Assembly (NCBI GenBank): GCA_964360145.1
Contig: CAYHWW010000107.1
Coordinates: 1 to 11,398, forward strand
Source of the DNA: CAYHWW01 sp964360145
GTDB taxonomy: Bacteria > Bdellovibrionota > UBA1018 > CAYHWW01
DNA: 11,398 nucleotides
Reading direction: 5' to 3'
This document shows, piece after piece, positions 5,779 to 10,325 of the stretch (position 1 is the first letter of the stretch; every line of letters begins with the position of its first letter). A model generated the notes under the pieces. It saw nothing but the letters and a program-made list of their open reading frames with translations, searched no databases and was not told the origin of the DNA. The translations under genes and the position numbers were made by a program.

Positions 5779-7140
5779 ATGAAACCACCCCAGTTTGCAT
5801 TCGCCCGGGCTCAGCGTGCTTTGGGTTTGATCACTGTGCTCATGACCGCTTTCACCTTCGATGCCCACGCCGTGAGGCGAAGCGACAAGGACTGCGACGA
5901 GGCCCTGAGGCCCCGGGGGGCCTACGTTGCCAGCGTCGAATCGCGCATCATTCGTGATAAGTTTGACTGCACGAGCTGCGACACCAAAGGGGTCACTTCC
6001 GTGCTGCGCGCCGGTGAGAAGGTGGAGCGGTGTTCCAGCTGCGGCTCCCCCCGCTCCGAGACTGAAGGGGAGAGCTGGTATCAGGATGGCAAGCGCGACG
6101 CCCGGGGCCGCGTCATCGACGCGCAAGCAGTCACCGACGTGGACGGTCTCCGCATCGCCCAGTCCGGCGCGGATTGGTCCTGCACCTATTGTGCTGCGGG
6201 GAACCACGCCACCCTCGGCAAGTGCGCCCACTGCGGCGCCGAGCGCGTGGAAGACGCTCCCGCTGTCAGCCCTCGCCGTGAATTGACTACCACCGTGACT
6301 CCCCGCCGTGCGGGCCCCAGTTTCCTCCGCCGCGCCATGATCGGCGCCGTCGGCCTTGCTGGTGCGTCGGGCATCGCCAGTAGCGTCTGGTGGGCCCTGA
6401 TGACCCACGCCGTGGTGGGCCACGTAACCTCCATGCACTGGGAGCACAACGTGGATCGCCAGACCTATGTGGTGGACTCCAACCACAGCGGCTGGGAGAA
6501 CAGCGTTTACCCCCGCCCCCCCGTGATGCCGGTCAACGGCCACGGCGAATTCCCTGGCGTCTTTGACATTCGCAACGTGCGTCGGGAGCTGCACCACACC
6601 GACCACGTCATCGTGGGCCACCACCCGGAACGCTATACGGAGCGCGTGCGGGATCCCGTGGATTCCTGCCACCAGGGCACGTGCACCGTCACCCCGCTGG
6701 ATAACGGCACCAGCCGTGAAGACTGCCCGACCATTTGCGAAGCCTCCTACCACAACGAGCCTCGCACCCGCATCGTGGACGACTACGCCAATATCCCCGT
6801 GTATGCGGACCGCGTGGATTACAGCACCTATGCGTGGGGCGGCGTGGGTTCCATCGACGCCACCGCCCGTGGCGATGCCCCGATGCCAGCGGAATACTCG
6901 TCCGGCCACTTGCCCTGGCCCGCCATCGCCCCGGGCCCCGTGGATCGCTTGGTTCCCTCTGAAAGTTACCGCGTCGTGATCAGCTACGAATTCAAAGGCG
7001 AGACCCGCACCCATGAAGTGACCCCCGGCGCCGAGGGTGAGTTCCTTGGCTGGCACAGCGGCGACGCCGTTGAGCTGGAAGTGCGCAACATCGGCGGCGT
7101 GGCGGAGATGCGCCGCCCCCTCGGTGGTACAGAGCCATAG
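5779..7140 (+). CDS. Exported/membrane protein with RanBP2-type zinc finger and a second zinc ribbon
   Basis: The protein has 453 residues. An N-terminal hydrophobic segment (14-27) ends in DAHA before Val32, resembling a signal peptide. A first Cys4 ribbon has Cys64, Cys67, Cys85 and Cys88. The second motif matches the RanBP2 consensus W-x-C-x(2)-C-x(3)-N-x(6)-C-x(2)-C exactly: Trp133, Cys135, Cys138, Asn142, Cys149, Cys152. An Arg-rich stretch precedes a second hydrophobic segment (about 186-207), a likely transmembrane helix. The C-terminal 240 residues are rich in His, Pro and Tyr and hold Cys297, Cys302, Cys316 and Cys320. RanBP2 fingers bind ubiquitin, Ran or single-stranded RNA in eukaryotes; what this one binds is unknown. 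AGGAG lies 9 bases before the ATG. It is followed after 8 bases by the next gene. Zinc binding is well supported; topology is uncertain. Confidence 0.82.
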   Translation: MKPPQFAFARAQRALGLITVLMTAFTFDAHAVRRSDKDCDEALRPRGAYVASVESRIIRDKFDCTSCDTKGVTSVLRAGEKVERCSSCGSPRSETEGESWYQDGKRDARGRVIDAQAVTDVDGLRIAQSGADWSCTYCAAGNHATLGKCAHCGAERVEDAPAVSPRRELTTTVTPRRAGPSFLRRAMIGAVGLAGASGIASSVWWALMTHAVVGHVTSMHWEHNVDRQTYVVDSNHSGWENSVYPRPPVMPVNGHGEFPGVFDIRNVRRELHHTDHVIVGHHPERYTERVRDPVDSCHQGTCTVTPLDNGTSREDCPTICEASYHNEPRTRIVDDYANIPVYADRVDYSTYAWGGVGSIDATARGDAPMPAEYSSGHLPWPAIAPGPVDRLVPSESYRVVISYEFKGETRTHEVTPGAEGEFLGWHSGDAVELEVRNIGGVAEMRRPLGGTEP

Positions 7141-7148
7141 GGGGTTTT

Positions 7149-7823
7149 ATGAGCTCCCAGGGACTCAAACTGAAAAGGATCTTTCGGAAAGCCGTTGTCG
7201 CCGCTTTCCTTTGCCTCTGGAGCGTCTCTGCTCCCGCTGTCACCATCAGCGCCGAGGAGAGGGCCTGTGCCGCGAGCCTCGTGGGTGCCTATGTGAATGC
7301 AGAGAGCACGGCAGGGCTGCCACGACTTCAAGAAGCTGAGACAACCCTCTACGGGATGGAATCAGAATATTTTACAACCTTGCCGCGGGTGACCCGTCTT
7401 GCCGACCTTGAGACCGCGGTGTGTGTGTTTCCCCCGCGGGCGCTGGATCTCGTCAACCAGCGTGCCACCGTACCGGGCGCCAACTGTTTTAACGCCACCC
7501 TCATTTGGTTTCATCCTGAGACAGAGATGGAGTACGTCAGTCAAAGCGATATGGCAGCGATTTTAAGTCGTGACTTCATCGTTCTGCCACCCTCCAGCGT
7601 TCTGCAGTTTGGTGACGTGATCGCGGTATGGGGAATGGAGAGCCTTGATCACACCATGGTCCTCATCAGTCCCGAACTCGTGTGGCACAAGGCTTCAAGC
7701 GCTAAGAGCGACCCCTACACCTTTGAAAATCTCGTGCAGGCCGTCGCTTTTTACAGAAATTTCTATGCCATGAGCCTCGGTATTCGAGTGACCATGCATC
7801 GAATCAAAAGGACGCCCCCCTGA
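7149..7823 (+). CDS. Exported protein, probable papain-like (NlpC/P60-type) fold
   Basis: The protein has 224 residues. A basic start (MSSQGLKLKRIFRK) and hydrophobic core (16-30, ending SAPA) form a signal peptide. In the second half, Cys113 starts a helix-like stretch (ANCFNATLIW), Asp156 sits in LQFGDVIAV, His168 in LDHTMVLI and His180 in WHKASS, followed by an aromatic tail. This order (Cys at a helix start, 'fGDv', 'H..v.i', 'hk.s', 'Y') is the layout of NlpC/P60/CHAP cysteine hydrolases that cut peptidoglycan stem peptides or amides. The match is by layout only; the usual 'DCSG' and 'HVGIY' words are absent, so it may be a distant or inactive relative. Its start is 8 bases after the zinc-finger gene, with the AGGGG ribosome site overlapping that stop codon, so the two are likely translationally linked. 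Confidence 0.7.
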   Translation: MSSQGLKLKRIFRKAVVAAFLCLWSVSAPAVTISAEERACAASLVGAYVNAESTAGLPRLQEAETTLYGMESEYFTTLPRVTRLADLETAVCVFPPRALDLVNQRATVPGANCFNATLIWFHPETEMEYVSQSDMAAILSRDFIVLPPSSVLQFGDVIAVWGMESLDHTMVLISPELVWHKASSAKSDPYTFENLVQAVAFYRNFYAMSLGIRVTMHRIKRTPP

Positions 7824-7834
7824 ATCCAGCAAGT

Positions 7835-7863
7835 TTGACTATTTTAGCTATTTTAGCTAAAAT
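7835..7863 (+). promoter_or_regulatory. Sigma70-type promoter of the fic/phd-like operon, leaderless start predicted
   Basis: TTGACT (7835-7840, five of six matches to the -35 consensus) is separated by exactly 17 bases from TAAAAT (7858-7863, five of six matches to TATAAT). Only six bases then precede the ATG at 7870, so transcription would start at or next to the A of the start codon. There is no Shine-Dalgarno sequence. The region is strikingly AT-rich against GC-rich flanks. Confidence 0.72.
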
Positions 7864-7864
7864 A
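7839..7864. promoter_or_regulatory. Probable operator over the fic promoter: palindrome plus tandem repeat
   Basis: TATTTTAGCTAAAATA (7849-7864) is a perfect 16-bp palindrome. Its left half is also repeated in tandem as CTATTTTAG at 7839-7847 and 7848-7856. The palindrome covers the end of the spacer and the whole -10 box, so a dimeric protein bound here would block RNA polymerase. Autoregulation by the antitoxin is the rule in Phd-type modules, so the Phd-like protein encoded at 8514 is the obvious candidate binder. The binding itself is inferred. Confidence 0.62.
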
Positions 7865-7869
7865 TAAAC

Positions 7870-8517
7870 ATGGCCTGGAAGCTCAAAACCCTTGAGGAAA
7901 ACCTGCTCATTGGCTCAACCCTTGTGGAGGGTTCCACCCTCACTGAGAAGGAAGCAAAAGAGGTCCTGGCGGGCCGTACCGTGCAGGGGCATAGCATCCA
8001 GGAGGTGCGGGAACTCCTCAATTATCGCACCGCCGTGGAATGGCTCATGGTCCAAGTCAAGGCCACTCCCTATGTCTCGAAGAATCTCACCCTCGATTTC
8101 CATGCTCGCCTTTTCCAAGGTTTTCCAGGCGAGCATGGCCGTTGGAAGAGTCAACCCAACTACACCTACCTCAGCACCGGCGCTCGCCACGATTATGCCC
8201 CACCCTCTCAAGTGGAGGGGCAGATGGCCCGCTGGATTGACGACTTCAACGACAAGACGGATAGCGACCGGGCGCTGGCACGGGGTGCTGAGCTTTATTA
8301 TCGTTTCCAGCTCATCCACCCTTTCGCCGATGGCAACGGCCGCATCGGCCGCATTTTGATCTGCTATTGGCTCCACTGGAAGGCCCACCTCGCCTTCACC
8401 TTCCGTCTCAAAGATAAAACAGACCATCTCCGCGGGTTGGAGGCCGCCAATGCAGGTCAGATGAAGGCGCTGGAAGACTTTTTCAAGAAGCGCGTCAAGA
8501 AGGAGAGTGGTTCGTGA
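7870..8517 (+). CDS. Fic family AMP-transferase, class II (self-inhibited), toxin-like
   Basis: The protein has 215 residues. The Fic core motif HPFADGNGRIGR (His150 to Arg161) is intact, matching HPFx(D/E)GN(G/K)xxR: His150 as general base, Asp154 for Mg2+, and Asn156 and the arginines for phosphate. Such enzymes transfer AMP (or another nucleotide part) to hydroxyl side chains of target proteins. An N-terminal Ser16-x-x-x-Glu20-Gly21 fits the (S/T)xxxE(G/N) inhibitory helix, so this is class II, where the glutamate blocks productive ATP binding. The flap lies near residues 97-115 (YTYLSTGARHDYAPP). No Fic_N or winged-helix extension is present, so it is a minimal form. The start is ATG at 7870 without ribosome site and probably leaderless. 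Its stop overlaps the Phd-like gene by 4 bases (GTGA). No signal peptide, so it acts in the cytoplasm; the target is unknown. Confidence 0.95.
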   Translation: MAWKLKTLEENLLIGSTLVEGSTLTEKEAKEVLAGRTVQGHSIQEVRELLNYRTAVEWLMVQVKATPYVSKNLTLDFHARLFQGFPGEHGRWKSQPNYTYLSTGARHDYAPPSQVEGQMARWIDDFNDKTDSDRALARGAELYYRFQLIHPFADGNGRIGRILICYWLHWKAHLAFTFRLKDKTDHLRGLEAANAGQMKALEDFFKKRVKKESGS

Positions 8518-8843
8518 AGGCGCTATCATCCCGGCTCAGTGAAGAACTCATCAGCGATCTCAAAACCGCCGCTGCCAAGGGCCTCTTCGGTAAGATCAGC
8601 TTTCAGCACGCCATGGAGTTTCTATTGAGTGATGGTGTGCTACCCGCCTCTCACCTGCCCGTGGATTCTTTCTTGCGCTTGGAAGACTGGGTCCTGGCCT
8701 ACAGCGCGAACGCAGTGTCCTACACAGCGACGGAACTCAAAAATAAAACCGGCGAGGTGCTCGACCAAGTGCTGTCAGGCAAGACCGTGAAGCTCACTAA
8801 GCACGGTAGGCCCTTTGCCGAGATCAAACGCATCGAGGCATAG
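8514..8843 (+). CDS. Phd/YefM-like antitoxin with C-terminal Phd domain
   Basis: The protein has 109 residues. Residues about 66-107 (SYTATELKNKTGEVLDQ..., then VKLTKHGRPFAEIKRI) match the Phd/YefM fold: an 'a-x-ELk' helix, 'vLdqvlsGktv' and the characteristic 'l(t/s)kHGrPfAeI' strand. In ordinary Phd proteins this DNA-binding and dimerisation fold is N-terminal and the toxin-binding tail is C-terminal. Here it is C-terminal, and residues 1-62 form an unrecognised, helix-rich part that may contact the Fic protein. The GTG start at 8514 overlaps the fic stop and has a strong AGGAG (8501-8505) 8 bases upstream, so the antitoxin should be translated much better than the leaderless toxin. It probably also represses the promoter at 7835. 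The Phd call is strong for the second half; the role of the first half is unknown. Confidence 0.85.
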   Translation: MKALSSRLSEELISDLKTAAAKGLFGKISFQHAMEFLLSDGVLPASHLPVDSFLRLEDWVLAYSANAVSYTATELKNKTGEVLDQVLSGKTVKLTKHGRPFAEIKRIEA

Positions 8844-8848
8844 CGCGC

Positions 8849-9391
8849 TCAGTAACAGTCGATACTCGCGAAAGAGTCGCAATTATGACTGCGACTGTCG
8901 CAAATCGCGTTGGAACCGATGGTTTGAGAACGATCCACGGATCTCTGGACTCTCCATCCCAGCGCCCGAGAATAACTCTTTTGCCGACAAAAGGCATGGG
9001 CCGCATCCGCCCCACAGCGCGATTCGAATTCGTAACATAAATCAAGAGGCAACCCGCTGCTATGCAGGGGGTTCACAAATCGACTGCCATGGCAGTCGAT
9101 GCGGCTAAAGGCGTCACAATTGTGAACTGTGGGTTCACACACCGCTGAATCGCCGAGCGTGATGCTCGACGTGATTTGCTCTCTCTCAACAGACCAGCTC
9201 GCAGCTCCGGCATGAAAACCCTGTTGGTAGCAAAATTCGTCTGCAGCGGGTTGTCCGCAGTCCCTGGCGAAATGAAGGCAGAAATCGACTCTATGGTTCC
9301 CCTTCATCGGACGCTCGAAATTATCCGCCCGCCCATGAGAAGCGACGACAGTGAGAAGAAGAGCAATAACCCCAGTGAGATATTTCTGCAT
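8849..9391 (-). CDS. Secreted protein with two tandem six-cysteine repeats
   Basis: The protein has 180 residues. A signal peptide (MQKYLTGVIALLLTVVAS, likely cut before Asp23 after GRA) is followed by two copies of a repeat of about 80 residues. Copy 1 has Cys38, 45, 54, 85, 92 and 100; copy 2 has Cys119, 126, 135, 164, 171 and 179. Spacings are 7, 9, 31 or 29, 7, and 8 residues, so the two copies line up almost exactly, with shared words such as 'F..P', 'D.C..F...CG..AA..FC', 'C......NCD.F..IDC'. Three disulfides per repeat are likely. Such cysteine scaffolds occur in exported proteins of unknown role, and I do not know a characterised member. AGGGG lies 7 bases before the ATG at 9391. The gene converges on the Phd-like gene with 5 bases between the stops and no terminator visible. 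Confidence 0.8.
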   Translation of the reverse strand: MQKYLTGVIALLLTVVASHGRADNFERPMKGNHRVDFCLHFARDCGQPAADEFCYQQGFHAGAASWSVEREQITSSITLGDSAVCEPTVHNCDAFSRIDCHGSRFVNPLHSSGLPLDLCYEFESRCGADAAHAFCRQKSYSRALGWRVQRSVDRSQTIGSNAICDSRSHNCDSFASIDCY

Positions 9392-9454
9392 GATAAACCC
9401 CTATGCATCAGTTCTTATTGCGCCCCCTGGGTGCTGACAAGATCTTTCTTGTTT

Positions 9455-9482
9455 TTGACGCGTAGCGCGGAGTGCTTAATCT
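9455..9482 (+). promoter_or_regulatory. Candidate promoter reading towards the LptA-like gene
   Basis: TTGACG (9455-9460) is 16 bases from TAATCT (9477-9482). The -35 is good, the -10 weak. It shares its -10 bases with the minus-strand candidate at 9478-9505. An alternative, leaderless option for the LptA-like gene is GCGACA (9490-9495), 17 bases, TAGAAA (9513-9518), six bases before ATG 9525. Confidence 0.33.
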
Positions 9483-9505
9483 AAATACCGCGACAGACAA
9501 GTCAA
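9478..9505 (-). promoter_or_regulatory. Candidate promoter of the six-cysteine-repeat gene
   Basis: On the minus strand TTGACT (9505-9500) is 16 bases from TAGATT (9483-9478), five and four matches to consensus. A start near 9471 would give a leader of about 80 bases containing the AGGGG ribosome site. Confidence 0.4.
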
Positions 9506-9524
9506 CGGCTGATAGAAATCCCCC

Positions 9525-9827
9525 ATGAATACACTTTTTTTACTAACCTTGATCGCTACTGCCACCCTCCCCGCCCATGCGACAGCCTCATCAACCGCAG
9601 CAGCACCAGGCACGCAGTATTCCGCCGATCAGATGATCCAGCATGAGAAGACCCACACGGTGGAACTCATCGGCAATGCCAAAATCACTCAGGGCACCCA
9701 GACCGTGACTGGAGACAAGATCATCTTCAATCACAAGACCGGGGCCGCAAAAGTCGACGGCAACGCTCGCTACGCTGCCGACAGCATGACCGTGGCCCTG
9801 CCAAAGACCGCCGCAGGCAGGCACTAG
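9525..9827 (+). CDS. Small LptA/OstA-like periplasmic protein
   Basis: The protein has 100 residues. The signal peptide (MNTLFLLTLIATATLPAHA, cut before Thr20) is followed by an Ala/Ser/Thr linker. A region at about 32-90 then resembles the OstA/LptA beta-jellyroll repeat: YSADQMIQHEKTHTVELIGNAKITQG, then VTGDKIIFNHKTGAAKVDGNARYAAD, i.e. the 'v.l.GnakI.qG.....gd.I.fn..tg...v.Gna' pattern. LptA bridges the inner and outer membranes in lipopolysaccharide transport, but typical LptA is about 160-185 residues. This one has barely one repeat unit, so it is either a mini-homologue or a paralogue. There is no clear Shine-Dalgarno site; a -10-like TAGAAA lies six bases before the ATG. No lpt neighbours are present here, so its participation in LPS transport is uncertain. 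Confidence 0.75.
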   Translation: MNTLFLLTLIATATLPAHATASSTAAAPGTQYSADQMIQHEKTHTVELIGNAKITQGTQTVTGDKIIFNHKTGAAKVDGNARYAADSMTVALPKTAAGRH

Positions 9828-9831
9828 TGCC
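9820..9831. repeat. 12-bp perfect palindrome at the end of the LptA-like gene
   Basis: GGCACTAGTGCC (9820-9831) is perfectly self-complementary and contains the TAG stop codon (9825-9827). It is too short in loop and has no T-run, so it is not a normal terminator. It may be chance. Confidence 0.3.
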
Positions 9832-9910
9832 GCACTAGCCCGACTTTGTCGCCCCGGACACATGTCAAAAGGTTAGACACCCCGGGATCTCACTGTAAAT
9901 AGTTTTACTT

Positions 9911-9916
9911 TATAAT
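9911..9916 (+). promoter_or_regulatory. Perfect -10 box upstream of the 81-residue gene
   Basis: TATAAT at 9911-9916 is a perfect sigma70 -10 box in an AT-rich stretch (9893-9935). The matching -35 position (about 9888-9893, TCTCAC) is poor, so an activator may be needed. A start near 9923 would give a leader of about 95 bases before the ATG at 10019. Confidence 0.48.
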
Positions 9917-10018
9917 GCGTTGTTTTCATTGGTATTTCACGCCCGCCACAAATCCGCAGGGCCCCTCCCCTCCTGGCACTCCAGTTGCTTTAGAGATGCC
10001 CTGAGGAGCCCACGCAAC

Positions 10019-10264
10019 ATGAACACCCGTAAGATCTTTACCCAACTGAATGCAGCAGCAGACTCAAACCCCATCTCTCTTTCTGAGGTCGCCGCTGCCA
10101 CCGCGCCCCCCCAGGCGGTCACCGCTGCTCATCCCCGATTCAACCCCAGTCTGGCCCTCACAGATTTGCAGAACGGCATTGACCGCCTGTCTGGCCTCCA
10201 TGGCCGCCTGTCTCACATGCTCCGGGAGCTCGAAGACCTCGTAGGCACCAAGAGCACGCGTTAA
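10019..10264 (+). CDS. Small protein of unknown function
   Basis: The protein has 81 residues. The frame is open upstream to 9920, but the ATG at 10019 is preferred because AGGAG (10004-10008) lies 10 bases upstream. The first half (MNTRKIFTQL, then Ala/Pro/Thr-rich) looks flexible. The second half (about 44-75, LALTDLQNGIDRLSGLHGRLSHMLRELEDLV) is a strong amphipathic helix with Leu/Ile/Met at heptad-like spacing, likely a coiled coil or binding helix. There are no cysteines, signal peptide or membrane segment. The HD-GYP gene starts 62 bases after its stop; it could be part of the same transcript or have its own promoter. I do not recognise the family. Confidence 0.62.
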   Translation: MNTRKIFTQLNAAADSNPISLSEVAAATAPPQAVTAAHPRFNPSLALTDLQNGIDRLSGLHGRLSHMLRELEDLVGTKSTR

Positions 10265-10313
10265 GTGCACGTCGCGGCAGCAATTGCCTGCTTCCGCCTC
10301 CACGGCCCCCCGC

Positions 10314-10319
10314 TATGAT
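10314..10319 (+). promoter_or_regulatory. -10-like box six bases before the HD-GYP start
   Basis: TATGAT (10314-10319, five of six to TATAAT) ends six bases before the ATG at 10326, the same geometry as the fic promoter. There is no ribosome site before this ATG. The -35 position (about 10291-10296, CTTCCG) is poor. A leaderless start is suggested but unproven. Confidence 0.35.
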
Positions 10320-10325
10320 GGTGCT

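Noticed and set aside
5665..7056. 463-residue open frame on the minus strand opposite the zinc-finger gene
   Set aside because: Its Gly/Ala/His/Val-rich sequence is typical of an antisense shadow, while the plus strand encodes perfect zinc-finger spacing and a signal peptide.
7915..8529. 204-residue open frame antisense to fic
   Set aside because: The Fic motif and inhibitory motif on the plus strand are unambiguous; the antisense frame has no signals.
10265..10300. Inverted repeat around GGCAGCAATTGCC before the HD-GYP gene
   Set aside because: Short stem, no T-run, position compatible with chance.
10284..10325. TTG start adding 14 residues to the HD-GYP protein
   Set aside because: Rare start codon without ribosome site; the ATG at 10326 has a -10-like box at leaderless spacing. 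Not excluded.
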